In this document: piece after piece, positions 36,959 to 51,432 of the stretch
Numbering within the stretch: the first letter of the stretch is position 1
Layout: every line of letters begins with the position of its first letter
Source: Panagrolaimus kolymaensis
Lineage: Eukaryota > Nematoda > Chromadorea > Rhabditida > Panagrolaimidae
NCBI GenBank assembly: GCA_028622995.1
Contig: JAJQJQ010000008.1
Coordinates: forward strand, 4,650,001 to 4,714,000
Length of the DNA: 64,000 nt
Direction: 5' to 3'
Made by a program: the position numbers and the translations under genes
Notes under the pieces: generated by a model
Told to the model about the DNA's origin: nothing
Database searches by the model: none
The model's input: the letters and a program-made list of their open reading frames with translations, nothing else

Positions 36959-38609
36959 TTTTGTTGTTTAATCATAATTAATTTTTTTTACCAATCAATC
37001 AATAATAATTACAAACAACCATGAAATTCGATTAAGTGAAGTCATAAAAATTCGTATACTTTTGTTGAGTTATTTTTAAAAACTTTGAAGAAGAAAAAAA
37101 GTGAATCAAAGACTTTTTGTTCTTTTTTCTTTTTTTTTTTTTTTACAAATTGAGGCCATCGCCATTTTCTTAATGTCCGGAAAGCTCTCCTTCTTCCTTT
37201 TTTGTGTTTCTTGATTGATCGCTGCTGTTTTCACGTTCACATCGTCTTCTTCTTCCAGAAATTAAAAGAAAATAACCGTGAAAAAAGCAAGCGTCAATAA
37301 TTTTCTTTTCCTTCCATAAAAATGAAGAAGAAAAAATTAAGGGATAGAGAGGAAAAGAATGGATAAATTTGTCATCATCATCCTCATCTTCGTGGGGTTT
37401 TAGTAAACATTCTTTCAAATAGTGAAGTTTGTATGGAACATCATCATCTGTCAATCATAATTTAGCAAGGTTTTACAAAATCGTATTTATTCACAATCTT
37501 CTAATTTTCGACTTTGATTATCGCAACTTTTTGTTGTTTTTTCAAAAATGCATCTTCTCCAAAAATTACTTCGATTTTTTTCAAAAAAGAAGTTATCAAC
37601 CATCTTCAGCAACTACTGCCTCATCTTCTATCAAGCCAAATATAACAACAACTTTTATAAAAGTGATAAAAGGTTTTCAAAAACATAAACCAATAAAAAA
37701 TGAGAAAAATAAGTGGTAAAAAGATTAGCAAACATTTGAGTTTATCGCAATCCAACATATTCTCATTCTGAACCATCAATGACGAAACGTTTATAGGAAT
37801 TAACTTGCGAAAATCTTAAATTGCTATGTAACCAATCAAAAAATATTGATGAATTTGAATAAGTAAAACACCAAAGAGAAAAAAGTTTTAGATTTACTGG
37901 AAAAATTTCTTTGAGTTCTTTGTCATTCATTATTTTGAAAGTTCATTACGAAAATTAAACAATCTTATAACATGGTTTTGTCATTTCTTTAATGTTACAA
38001 AAATATGTACAACGAAATTGCTAATATGCATTATTACTTATTTTATCCATCATTCGGCATTACTCATTTTGGATAAATCAAGCATGAAAAAAAGGTTCAA
38101 AGCTTCTAACATTCAAGAGACGTCATAAAGCCGGCGGGTCTTAAAAGGAGAGAAAGTACAGTAGCATACACTTGAGCATACATAATTTTTTGATGCAGCG
38201 TTTTTGTGTTTTCAAAATTTTTTATGTCTTTGACATTTTTTACCTTTGAAATTTTCTGCCTTCAGCGTTAAAACTTTTAAATATTTTTTAGCAAACTTTT
38301 TTTTAAAGTTTGAAGGATGTTTTGATTTTAATAACTTTCGCCCTATTTTATTTTTTATCTTACAACTTCTCATTCATTTTTTGAGATATTAATATTATAT
38401 CAACCGTTTTGAGTTTGATCCTTTTCCCCTTCTAATACTTTATTTAAAACTTGTTTTACTTCGTGATGATTGTTTGTATATCGCGTTAATTTTATTCATT
38501 CGTTTTCTGTGATTTTATGGTAGGAGGTGTTTATCATCTTCTAGTTTTATTTGATTTATTTAATTTTCTTTTTTCTTTTTTAGCTCTTTGGCTTACAAGT
38601 TATTTCAAG
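36959..38609. other. Divergent intergenic region upstream of the MBL and Argonaute genes
   Basis: 1.65 kb between two start codons facing away from each other, presumably holding both promoters. It includes a run of 16 T near 37129-37144 and frequent T tracts. A TTTTTAG acceptor lies at about 38577-38582, 28 nt before the Argonaute ATG. Short frames at 37170-37454 (-) and 37429-37719 (+) lack any domain and are not called. Confidence 0.55.
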
Positions 38610-41600
38610 ATGTCTTCGTACAGCTATAGCTCTCGTGATGCTCACTCTTCTGGAAGTGGTGGTGGCTATCGTAGCGGAAGAGATGGCAGTGATGGATCAC
38701 GTAGTGGTGATGGATATCGTGGTGCTGATGGATATCGTGGTCGTGATGAATATCGTGGTCGTGATGGTTATCGCGGTGGTGATGGCCATCGTGGTGGTAC
38801 AGGCTATCGTGGAGGAAGAGGCAGTGGTGATGGATACCGTGGTGGAAGAGGTGGCCGTGGTGGTGGTCCAGTAAGTTATTTTTTATACTTGTTAAGCTTA
38901 ATTTAGGTTTTTCTTTTTAGGGAAATGGAAGAGCGCCAAGCGATGATTCTATTACATCTAATCTCCCTTCTCGTGTACCTGGATTGTTTTCCATCAACGA
39001 ACTTAGTGCTGTTGCTGCTGCTCCTTGTTCCAAGAAAGACATGAACATCAGAACAAATGGTTATGAAATTGATTCATCTCGCGCCAAGGTCGCTTATCAA
39101 TATGATATTCGTTGGAAAGGAATAACCAAGCGTGGACATGAATTCGACCTCAACAAACAAACCAAAGACGAGTAAGTTTTCTTTTATATTGTAAATTTTT
39201 ACTAATTCTTGTTATTTTAGCGTAAAGTTTCAACAGAAGGAAATTGCTCTTCGATCTCTCTTCTACAAATTTCTCAAGGCGAATTCAACTGTTTTCAATG
39301 TTACTGGTGGTGATGAAAGTTTTGTATATGACTCTGGAAGCATCTTTTTTTCGCAAGACAAGCTATTTAATGATGACGAAAGAAGAACATTTGAACTCGA
39401 TGTTGTATGTTTTGCGTTTTTTATTCACTGACTAAAATAATTTTTATATTTAGGAACAATTCGATCAAGTTGTTAAAGATTTCTACAGAAATGTCGCGAA
39501 AGTTACTGCTGAAATTCAACGTACTCGAGAAATCACTCCTAAGAATTTGAACGGTGACCTTGAAAATGATCGTCCAGCTCTTCAATACCTTGAAATTGTT
39601 TTTAGCCAACATCAACGGAACAGGTATTTTCCTTTTAGCTTTCATATATTTTCTCTATCCTGATTTCTTTAGCGGTGACTTCCTTTCCTTTGGAAACAAA
39701 TTCTATGAAAAGAAAAGTGGCGAACCAATTGAACAAACTCCATTGCTCTTGAAAGATGGTGTCTCTCGTAGCATTCGTATTATTGGCGAACCATCGGATA
39801 ATAAGCTCATGGTTCAAATGGTTCCAACAAAAGCAACATTCTATGATGATCGGTCACTTGAAAAAATTATTGAGTACTCTATTCAAGGAAGAGTTAATGA
39901 TCTTTATCGTGGAAATAATTTGAAGCGTGCTAGTGATGCTGTCAAAGGTAGGATTACAATTTTTTGTTTTCAAACCTACCTAATTTTCGTTTTTATTTAG
40001 GTCTTTGCGTTCGAACAACTCATTTGGAAAACAACAGATTGTTTGTTATTCATCGTCTTTCCAGTGATCCTGCAAATAGGTATGTTTTTTTCATTTACAA
40101 TGAATTCTAAACGTTAATATTTTTTTAGAATTAAGTTCACCCTTAATGATAAAGAAGTTACACTTGTTAATTATTTCTTTGAACGCTACAAGATTTCTCT
40201 TCGGTATCCTGATCTTCCTTGTGCTATTGAAAAGAAAGGCAAGGACAAATCGTATTATCCACTTGAACTTCTTCGTCTTCCTGAAAATCAACGAGTTCCA
40301 AAAGCCAAACAAAGCAATGACTTGGTAAAAACGTTTTATATTTAGTTATGAGTATTCATTTATTCCTTTTAGAATTCAAAGATCATCCGAAAGTGTCAAA
40401 TTCTTCCTTTCAACAATGTCGAAAAAATTGAGAAGCAACGTGAAGAGGCTGATATCCTTAACAGCAATAAATTCATAAGTCATACTGGTGTTCGGGTTGA
40501 AGCTCGTTATTTGGTAGATGCACCTGCTAAACAATTAGCTCCACCTTCAATTGTTTTCAGTGATACTCAGAAAACATTGAACAGTGGTGTTTTTGGAATG
40601 CAACCAAATGACAAATTCATCCAACCAGCAACTGTAAAGAAACTTGCTTTGGTTCTTGCTGCTCGTCCAAATGATATCGATGACGGTACCGCTCAGTAAG
40701 TTCTTATTTTTGGATTTCCGTTTTTAAATTTCTCTTATTTAGACACTTCATTCAACAATTCCTCCGTCGTCTTGAACTCTATGGCGTTATTATTGAAAAG
40801 CATCATTTCTTTCGTTGGGAATCACAAGAACGTGAAGTTAAAAGGCTTGATGAATTGGTTCAAGATGGTTATGATTTTGCTCTTATCGTTGGCGATTCTG
40901 ACCAACTTCATCATGGTATGAAGTACATGGAATTATCAACTCGCCTTGTTACTCAACACATTTGTCCTAAAACTATCAAGAAAGCCAACAACTCTTTGTT
41001 CGATAATTTGGCATACAAATTCAACTTGAAAGCTGGTGGTTTAAACTGGAACATCGCAAGTGATCCTTCTCTTGTTGCCGAACTTCGTGATCGTGATCTT
41101 TTGTAAGTTTTTCCTCTCATAAAATTCACACTGTTTAATTATTACAATTTTAGAAAATCTTTGATGCATGATACTCTCTTCTTTGGAATCGATTTATCTC
41201 ATCCTGCTGGTGGTTCATTTAACAACGGAAATGCTGAAAACTCCGATCCTACTACTGTTGGTTTCGCTTCAAATCATATAGCTGGTCAAGCAAATATGAG
41301 TAAGGGTGATTTTGGATACCAAACCTCTCGAACTACCATCATCGAAGAATCATTGCTCGCCGAAAAATTCTCCAATGCTATTATGTCTTTCTTCCGAAAT
41401 AGTGGAAAATTCCCTAAATGGATCGTCGTTTACCGCGCTGGTTTATCTGAAGGCGAAGTTCAAAAGGTATATTTCTGCTTTTGTCTCGAATCATATTTTA
41501 TATAATAGCATTTTTAGATCAGAGCATCTGAAGTACCTTGTTTCCGAAAAGTTATGGAAAAGATGAAGCAGGATCATCCAGAATTCAATCAATTTAATGT

Positions 41601-42200
41601 CAAGCTCACGGTAATCATGGCTAATCGATCAACTGCAAATCGTGTTTTCAAAGAACAAATTGATAGTCGTGATCGTGCTCCAATGCAGAATGTACCTCCT
41701 GGAACTTGTATCTCTGAAAAGATTGTAACTCGTCAAATTCCATCGTTCATTCTCATCTCTCAACGTGCTTTGATTGGAACTGCTCATCCCACCGTCTACT
41801 ATATTCTTGAAGGAGATGATGTTGTGCCTTTTGAACATATTCGCTGGACCACTTTTTGTCTTTGTTTCGCTCATGGTATTGTTACATCTCCTACTGCTTT
41901 GCCTTCACCTCTTGTTAGTGCTGCTGATCTTTCCAAACGTGCTCGTAACAACTTTAAGCAAATGAAATATGGAAGGTATGACTTTATGTTGCTATGATAT
42001 GTTATTTTTATTTTCTTTTTTTCAGTGGTGAAGAAACTCAAAGCGTTAGTAGTGGTGACAGTGCCCGATTCCGTCAAGCGCAAGGAGATGATATCACGCC
42101 TGAAGAAAAACAAGCAATCCGAGACCGGGAAAATGCTCGCTATGATGAACTCAATCGTACTCTCATTGCTGCAATCGCTGAAGGACGTTTCTGGGCTTAA
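38610..42200 (+). CDS. Argonaute protein, RG-rich N terminus, catalytic triad incomplete
   Basis: Twelve exons (38610-38870, 38921-39171, 39221-39404, 39454-39623, 39673-39947, 40001-40079, 40129-40324, 40373-40695, 40743-41102, 41154-41466, 41518-41975, 42026-42200) give 1,014 residues. Residues 1-90 are Gly/Arg/Asp repeats (DGYRGRDEYRGRDGYRGG). An N domain, a PAZ region (ending near YYPLELLRLPENQRVPKAK) and a Mid/PIWI region follow. In PIWI the first catalytic Asp is present (FFGIDLSHP, D713) and the His too (FAHGIV, H923). The second Asp, found in slicers as YRDGVSEG, is Ala here (YRAGLSEG, A795), so RNA cleavage is not expected. The protein ends FWA, close to the usual YFA tail. Loss of the triad is typical of worm-specific (WAGO-type) Argonautes that use secondary siRNAs; clade assignment is inference. 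RG motifs are known Tudor-domain ligands when methylated. Confidence 0.92.
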
Positions 42201-43576
42201 TTGTTCTCTTGATTTTGGTTCTTTGATGTTTTTGTTTGTTGTTTTATTTGTATGTTCGAAAACTGTCTAAATTTTTTGTTTGTTTTTGCATACTCCTTTT
42301 ATAAATGTTGTTGTTTTGTTAAAATTGTAAAGCTTTTGTTGAATGATGCGTTGATGCATTTTATTTGGCTGAAATATGCAGTCTTTAGGTTAAACAATTA
42401 ACAACAATCCATCCACGAACTTTGAATACATCTTGGAATTTCAAGCATACTGAAGCGGATAAACAAATTTCGTTAGAAAAGAGAGATTAAGGTTGCTTCG
42501 ATCATATGTTATTGATTTCCCAAATTCCTTTTTTTATTGTTCAGTTTCTCAACGGTCTTCAACTTCAACTAATGCGGAGACTATTTTGAAGGATTGATAA
42601 TGGTAACGAGAGATTGCAAGGTGGCCATGTCAATAGTGTCTCATTGTCAATGATATCAATTTTTTAAACTTTTCCATCTTCCAAGATGCATGGTTGCTTT
42701 ACCTTTTTTGCTAATTGCCATGGCTATGTAATCAATGCTTTAACATGATTATGATATTTATATGGATTACAACCATCTTAAAGCTATTGATGAAATGGAT
42801 TTTATTTTCACACATACCACATATTTTCTTAAAGTCGCTGCTTAAAAGAAGAAGAAAAAAGAAAAAATATCAAGGAAGGAAGTTCTTTGCTCATGGAATT
42901 TTTTAACATTCAATTGTAAAATATTCTGCTGTTGAAAAGCAATCAATCGATCTAAGCAACAAGGATGATAAAAATCATTTCTTTGTTTGTTTAATCGTTG
43001 GATTTATGAAGAAAAATCTTTTTACATTTTTTTGGTCGAAAGACAAAAATCTAAGGCGGATTCTTGTTTCTTCAATGTTTTGCAAGCTACCATTCTAATT
43101 GTCCATTAATTGTACATATTTTATAGCGAAAAAACAAAAACATGAATATATTGATATCAGCAAAAAAAGAGTCTTTCTTGATTTAGCAACCTTCGATGAT
43201 TAGCAAATTCGAAAATTCCGCTAAATGGAAGCATTCTTACAACGCAAACATCATTTGCATTACTGTAGTCGCATTCTTATGGAAAAAAGAAACTTTCGAT
43301 CATTCATCATCAAGTTTCTGATTCGTTCTAATCTTTCTTCAGAAAAAATGAAGCAAAATGCATGTACGAAAACTAATGAAAGTGTTATTATTAATTTGTA
43401 AATTAGCATATGTCTTCGTGGTCTTTCTTTTGTCGTCATAATCATTTGTTGCTTTACCTTTATTTTCGCGTGTTTTTGCTATCGAACGTGTTTCACGCAA
43501 TTATTTATTGATAACAAAAAATTTTTTTCAGCATCTTATTTGGTTCGAATATTACCTTTATCCACACTTGTTCAAA
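42201..43576. other. Intergenic region between Argonaute and helicase
   Basis: 1.4 kb, too long for typical nematode operon spacing (about 100 nt), so the helicase probably has its own promoter. A TTTTTTTCAG acceptor lies about 45 nt before the helicase ATG. No gene recognised; the frame at 42715-42906 has no features. Confidence 0.55.
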
Positions 43577-45504
<1,928 letters not shown>

Positions 45505-46074
45505 AATGTTCTCTTCTTTTTTCCGTGAAATCAAAAAAATCTTAATATTATTATGTTTTGTTTATATGTAATTGTTTGTTAGTATAAGGGCTTATTGTAT
45601 CGTTTAGTTGTGTTGTGAATAAATAAATATTGCTTCCACTTTTTACTTTTCTTTTTTTTTGTGTTTGATTTTGCAATGAATCCATTGGAAGGAGAAATGG
45701 AGAGTTAATGGCATAGTTTTGTTACGATTTTGAGGCTCTTATTGTAGCGGGTTTTTTTGGCTCAAATATCGAAAGCCACTCGATAGATTTTCTTTAGTTA
45801 AACCAAACTACCATATACGGAGAGATACAAAAAAGTAAACTAAAAAAATTTCCAATCCCCATAAACAAGAAAGCATAAAAAAAGGCTTCAAAATATTCCG
45901 TTAATCTTGATGCTACTTTAAAAGTCGTGAACGATGCTAAAATTTATGTTACTTCAAAAGATGCAACAAAATCAACTAAAATTGTGGTATATGAACGTAT
46001 TAAAAATGGAAAAAGTAAATAAATAAAAGACAGAAAATAGAATTAACTAGAGAGGTCGGAAAGATTAAATTAAA
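45505..46074. other. Intergenic region before the histone arm
   Basis: Holds the 3' flank of the helicase gene (tandem AATAAA at 45618-45627) and AT-rich sequence. No gene seen. The inverted repeat with histone H4 starts at about 46075. Confidence 0.55.
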
Positions 46075-47338
46075 ACTTTGAAACTAAACTCATTTTTTTT
46101 TTTTGCTTTCAGCCCTTTTTTAAACATCCCGCATATTCGGGTTCTCACCGCTATTTTCTTATGGTTTCACACATTTTTTGGCGCCATTTTTATTTCCTTT
46201 CTTCTTGCGTTTTTGCTCAAAGCTTTCATTCAATTTTCTTCAGTTCCTAAACTTTTTAGTTTTTTCTGAAAGCTGTCGTCAACTATCTCAACTATCAACT
46301 TTAAATCTTCTATCATCCTTGATCCGTAAACCCTCAACAACTTCAACATGTCTGGTCGTGGCAAAGGTGGTAAAGGTATTTATTTTATTTGGTCTGTTCT
46401 TGTTATTTCATCTGTTCGTTTTTCAGGATTGGGAAAAGGTGGAGCCAAACGTCACCGCAAGATTCTTCGTGATAACATCCAAGGTATGTTTGCTTCTTCT
46501 TTTGTATATCTCTTTTTTTTATCATTCTTTTCATTTTCAGGTATCACCAAACCTGCTATTCGTCGTCTTGCTCGTCGTGGTGGTGTCAAGCGCATCTCTG
46601 GTCTCATCTATGAAGAAACTCGTGGTGTTCTCAAAACCTTCCTCGAAAACATCATCCGTGATTCCGTCACTTACTGTGAACATGCAAGGCGCAAGACTGT
46701 CACCGCTATGGATGTCGTTTATGCTCTCAAGCGCCAAGGAAAGACTATTTATGGTTTTGGTGGATAGAAGAATCTTCAAGAACTTGTGATGCCTTCTTTT
46801 GTTTTTATTTTATTGTTCTTTTTTTGTTTACTTTTTTTGTTTGAATAAATTTCTTGTTTATTTTTGGTTCGATTGATTTGAAAAGGAGCTATGTTTAGAG
46901 GAATTTGTTTTAAATTAGCAACAATCAGTTCGAATAATAAGTAAACTATTAGGTAGATTAGTCATAGCATCGTGATTAAATGTTTATCGGAGTTAATGCT
47001 TTGGACTTACTTCACAAATATTTTTCATTATCCTTTGTTATTTTATCATTGTAATTTCAAAATTTTTTACTTCCTTTTTCTTTGACAAACGATTGATTCA
47101 TAGTTTGGTTATTTTTTCTTGATTTAAGAAAAATGACGAGAATTGGAGTAAACAGAAACGGTCAAATCTTTATGCTTTTGATACTCACCATTCAAAAGAA
47201 ATATGAATGGGAGTTGCTTTGGCTTGTCTTAGCTTGCTTTTTATACATATTAAAATCAATCTACCTAGATATTGTGAACTTTTTTGTCATTGATTTTCTT
47301 CATTTATAAAAGCCAACAATAAAAAAATACCCTCAAAA
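46075..47338. repeat. Left arm of a large inverted duplication carrying histone H4
   Basis: This segment matches the reverse complement of about 54583-55866 from end to end, with scattered substitutions and small indels. It includes about 270 bp upstream of the H4 start, the whole H4 gene, and about 570 bp of 3' flank. Homology fades just outside: left of AACTTTGAAA at about 46075 and right of CCCTCAAAAG at about 47335. A short imperfect palindrome CCCGCATATTCGGG at 46128-46141, in the likely promoter, is kept in the other arm at 55795-55808. Confidence 0.92.
46348..46767 (+). CDS. H4: Histone H4, copy A (intron-containing, divergent)
   Basis: Three exons (46348-46375, 46427-46483, 46541-46767) encode 103 residues including Met, the normal H4 length. 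H4 pairs with H3 in the nucleosome core. The N-terminal tail is standard through K20. Relative to the near-invariant animal sequence there are changes I see directly: V21I, V60T, V65I, A69S, T73C, K77R, R95K and L97I (numbering without Met). T73C is also known from C. elegans H4; the rest are unusual for such a conserved protein. Introns interrupt codons for Gly9 and Gly28. The 3' region has AATAAA at 46844 and no visible histone stem-loop, so the mRNA is probably polyadenylated, as for replication-independent histone genes. The protein is identical to copy B. Confidence 0.95.
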   Translation: MSGRGKGGKGIYFIWSVLVISSVRFSGLGKGGAKRHRKILRDNIQGMFASSFVYLFFLSFFSFSGITKPAIRRLARRGGVKRISGLIYEETRGVLKTFLENIIRDSVTYCEHARRKTVTAMDVVYALKRQGKTIYGFGG

Positions 47339-47610
47339 GTTTGTTCGAGTGTTTACTCTGCCGAAGTTTATGAATAGAATACTGTATTACCAAACTAATT
47401 GTTATTTGTTAGTTTTTTATGTAACACTTTTTTGTTTGTGATTTTTTAGTGGTGAAAGAAAGCTTCGAAGTTTATCAAAAATAACAATAATAGCAAGTAC
47501 ATAAAAAATCTTTATTTATTATTTTAACATTTTTACAATAAAAAATAACATTAAAAATTAGCAATAATTCAAACAGACAAAAAAAACAATCCTAACTTTA
47601 ATACTACAAT
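47339..47610. other. 3' flank of coq-8
   Basis: AT-rich spacer between the histone arm and coq-8. TTTATT at 47511-47520 is a likely poly(A) signal for the minus-strand gene. Confidence 0.5.
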
Positions 47611-50528
47611 CTAAAGTGAAAATGGAGATTTACCTTGCTCAATATCAACATCGTTAGTTCCATTATCTCCAAATTGATATTTAGTTGAGATTCGATCAAA
47701 CATTGGACCACATGCGACGATAGCTCGAAGTTTTGTTGCAAGGAGAAATGAGCCAGAAAGTTTGCGATGAAGTGAATAAATTTCTTCCGGTGGTGAAGTT
47801 AATCGATGTTCCAACATTACAGGTATCAAATCACGAATACGTTTTGTAATTCCCTGAAATAAAGAAAAGTTAAAGGAGTGAAGAAAAGAAATTATTAATT
47901 ACCTGTGAAGCAAAATTGAACGGTTCTTTGGAAGCAAGAGTTTCTCCAAGGACTTCGATCGACGTACAATGAGCATCTTGCATTACTTTACTTTCAAAAC
48001 CAGTTAAGAATCCAATTTTACGAGAATATTCAAGGATCTGAAAAGAAAAAAGTTAATGCATTTTCAGACACCAAAAAAACCTTTAAACTAACCCTTGGTC
48101 TATTACTATCATAAGCAGCACGAATAATATGCATATAATCATCGACGAATTTCTTTGAATAGCTTCTGGATGCACCAAAATCAAGAAGAACTAAACGAGG
48201 TTCACCAGTTAGAGGATGTTTGCCAAAGAAAAAGTTGGACCAATTTGGATCAGTCTGAAACAAAATTAATGTTGCATGATTGTCAGAAGCAAAAATGGAA
48301 GAAAGAAACAAACCTGCATAAATCTCCAAGTAAATATTTCATTAAGGCATAATTCAATAAATTTGGCTGAAATATAATCTCTAACTATTTGAGGTTCATC
48401 CACACATTTATCCACAGTTACACCATAAACATATTCAGTCGTTAGAATTTTCTTGGTTGAGAGATCAGAAAATACCTAAAAAGAGAAATATGGTCAGTAA
48501 AAAGATGGAGAAAAAAAGAAGCTACAGCAAGCAATGGTAAAGCATAATAAGAAACTTACTTCAGGGATAAAAAAATTAGGATCATCTTTTAAGAAATCAC
48601 GAAAAACATTTTGTGCTCTTGCTTCTCTTTCATAATCACATTCAGCTTTCAATTCTCTTCTTGCAACTTTAACAAAATTTCCCAAAAACATTTGATCGGG
48701 GAATAAACCACCAATATTCATTATTGAAACAAGGTTATCAATATCGGAATCAATGCCTTCTGCAACACCAGGATATTGTATTTTTACAGCGATTTCTCGT
48801 CCATCCAAAGTTTTAGCACGATGAACTTGTCCAATTGAAGCAGCAGCAAATGGACGTTCTTCAAAATGTGAAAATTTTTCTTTCCAATCTGGTCCCAATT
48901 CATTTTGCATTTGTTTGTGAACTTGTCGAAGAGGCATAAAATCAGCACTTTGTCTTACTCTTTCAAATATTTCAAGAAGATAACGTGGAACCATTTCTTC
49001 GTCTAAAAATGGAAAGTTAGAAACGAGTTAAAACAAAAGCATGATGATAAAATGATATAACAGCTCAAAAATTTTTAGCTTATTAGCCATAATCATTGAC
49101 ATGAGTAGTTTTTATACCTTGAATGGATAACATTTGACCAAGTTTTAATGCTGCACCACGAACTCGACAAAGTGTTTGAACTATTCTTTCAGCATTAGCA
49201 GGAGTTAAAAATGGATTTGATGTTGTAATGCCATCTGCAGCTGATTGATTACCAAAACCAAAAGCACGTTTTGTAACTTCCACTGCTGCACCAGATGATA
49301 AACCAACAGCGAGTCCAGCAAAAGATGCGAATCTTCCAAATCTTGATGATGGTACAGCACTTTCTCGACTTCCAACAAGTTCATGTTGTTCATCTAATTT
49401 TAGTTTATAATCCTAAAAAAAGTTTACTAAAGAAAAACAACAAAATCAAAGAAAATCATTTACTTTCGGCAGAGCTGGATCATATCTTAAATGTTCATGC
49501 TTTTCTGTTTTTACTATTTCACCATGATCAAAGATAGGTCCACCCGTTGACATTCCCGCTGAACTAAATGGTGCATATGGTTGAGTATTCAGTGGATGTT
49601 TAACTTTCACAACAGTATCAGGTTGTCCAGTACCAATTGGAGCTTTGATTGTTTCCATTGATGGATGTTTAACTTTCACTACGGTTTCATGTTGAGTTGT
49701 GCCCATTGGTGCATATTTTTTATGCTTTAACATATGAACAATATGATCATCTACAGGTTGAGGTTCAACTTCAATTGGATTTCCTGCAGCATCGAGTAAT
49801 TGATTTCTAGAAACAGAAAAAAGAAAATTAATTTATTGATCAAATTTAAAAGAAATTAAACAATACAGACTTTGGAAAAACATTTCCTACTTCTTCTGCA
49901 GCTTTTACAAGATAATCTTCTTCTTCTGCTGTCATTCCTGCAGGACGTTGTTGAAATATTCGACGAAGGCCATTGTTGAACTCGAGCGGTGATGGAAGAG
50001 GAGCTAGCTTCTTTTTGACTTCAACTTTTACACCATCTTCAGTAACAATATGACCACCAGATCCTGAAAATGATAAATATAAAATTGTTAAAGAAAAACA
50101 AGAAAGCAAAATTTGAAGTAAGTTTTTTTTGAGTTCAATAAATGTTGATATAGCGAATGATGAACTAACCAGGTAAAGCTCCACTTATTCCCAATTTGGT
50201 AAATGCATTAACACCACTTGCAATAATTTGTGCACGTCTAAATGATTCGCCACCAAGATCACCGAATGGATTATTTGCACGTCTAAAAAATCAACCATAT
50301 AATAAATAATGTTAGTTCACTTTCATCAAAATCCATTACATACCTTCGTTCTTGTTGAGCATTGAATTCAGGATCAAATGGTTTTACAATATTTCCTCCT
50401 CCAACAATAGTTTGCAATAATTTTTCACTGGCTTTATCTTGTAATTTTCTTCCATCATGTCCAAGTTGACTTCGAGTTAATAATGTAAAAGTTTTGAATA
50501 CTTGATTCCAATCTGATTTAGAACCCAT
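47611..50528 (-). CDS. coq-8: Mitochondrial atypical kinase COQ8 (ADCK3/ABC1 family)
   Basis: Ten exons (50528-50344, 50282-50170, 50063-49871, 49806-49464, 49412-49118, 49002-48560, 48475-48314, 48254-48093, 48037-47903, 47853-47611) give 757 residues. COQ8 is an ATPase of the UbiB protein-kinase-like family that supports coenzyme Q biosynthesis on the matrix side of the inner membrane. Diagnostic motifs: KLGQMLSIQ (the KxGQ motif, about 366-374), the Ala-rich loop [13 protein letters not shown] (AAAS 429-432), AVKIQYPG with the ATP Lys, [12 protein letters not shown] (catalytic region) and LLDFGAS (metal-binding DFG). The C terminus ([19 protein letters not shown]) also matches COQ8. The N-terminal 370 residues include a helical start and a linker with a doubled unit DTVVKVKHP / ETVVKVKHP. 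The targeting peptide is not obvious from the first residues. Confidence 0.93.
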
Positions 50529-51432
50529 AAGTTTTTGAGATCTGAAAAATGAACGACGAGGTTAACAATGGTTTAAAAATGAGAAAGGATGAAAATAATA
50601 ATGAGCCGCGGCGGAAATTTGATAACAAAGATGATGCAAAAAAAAAAACATGTTTTGTTTGTTGAGTGTTTGTTGGAAATTGACCAATGAGCAAAGAAAG
50701 CAAAAGTTTGTAAATTCCATCTAATTGGCCTAATATGACTAATATGGTTTATGAGAATTGAAATCGGAGAAGTTGGAAAAATGCCGAAGACTTTGATTTT
50801 TTGATGTTAGATTGGATTATTCAAGATCGTTTAAATTTTTTTGTAACAAAAAAGGAATGAATCAGCTAATGTTATTACACATGTTTATGCTTACGATAAG
50901 CACAAAATTTTAACTTTTATGATTGATTGTTACAATATTTTTTGTGTGGAATACATTAGCCCTTTTGATTTTTTTGTAAATATGAGTATGCCTTTTGTTT
51001 TTTTCATTTTTATCGATCAATATGATCAATGTTTTGTGTTTTCCTTTGGAATCCAAAGTACTGAATTTTCTAACAAGCTTTAATTTGTTTGAACGGACTG
51101 TTTTTAGTTAGAATAGGATGAATAAAATTTTGTTGTGGTATTTTGGCTATTTTCTTTGATTAACCAAAAAACTAAAATGGGATAAGAAACTAATACAAGA
51201 TGAATAATAATAGCCTTCGTACCTAATCGCTCATTCACATTTTTTATTCAAATAAAAATTTTTCTGTCTCAGATTTGATTTTGTTTTTGCGTGAAAAAGT
51301 TTTTCGGATTTTAAGGTATCGATAAACCTATGATTTCCATCTGGTTAATAATAAATAAATAAAATCATTTTTCTTTATCCTCCCATTTTTTTCTAGCTTT
51401 CATTCACTCACGAAAAATTTATTTCCATCAAA
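50529..51432. other. Divergent intergenic region between coq-8 and the unknown gene
   Basis: 0.9 kb between divergent starts, presumably both promoters. AT-rich, no gene seen. A TTTCTAG acceptor about 36 nt before the ATG at 51433 could be a leader splice site. Confidence 0.5.

Noticed and set aside
38635..38874. 79-residue Val/Met-rich frame
   Set aside because: Off-frame reading of the RG-repeat exon of the Argonaute.
46178..46789. 203-residue Leu/Ser-rich frame overlapping H4 (and its mirror on the minus strand at 55141-55731)
   Set aside because: It reads through H4 exons and introns in another frame; H4 explains the conservation.
46768..46843. Histone 3' stem-loop
   Set aside because: I looked for the usual GGCTCTTTTCAGAGCC-like hairpin after the H4 stop and did not see it; an AATAAA is present instead.
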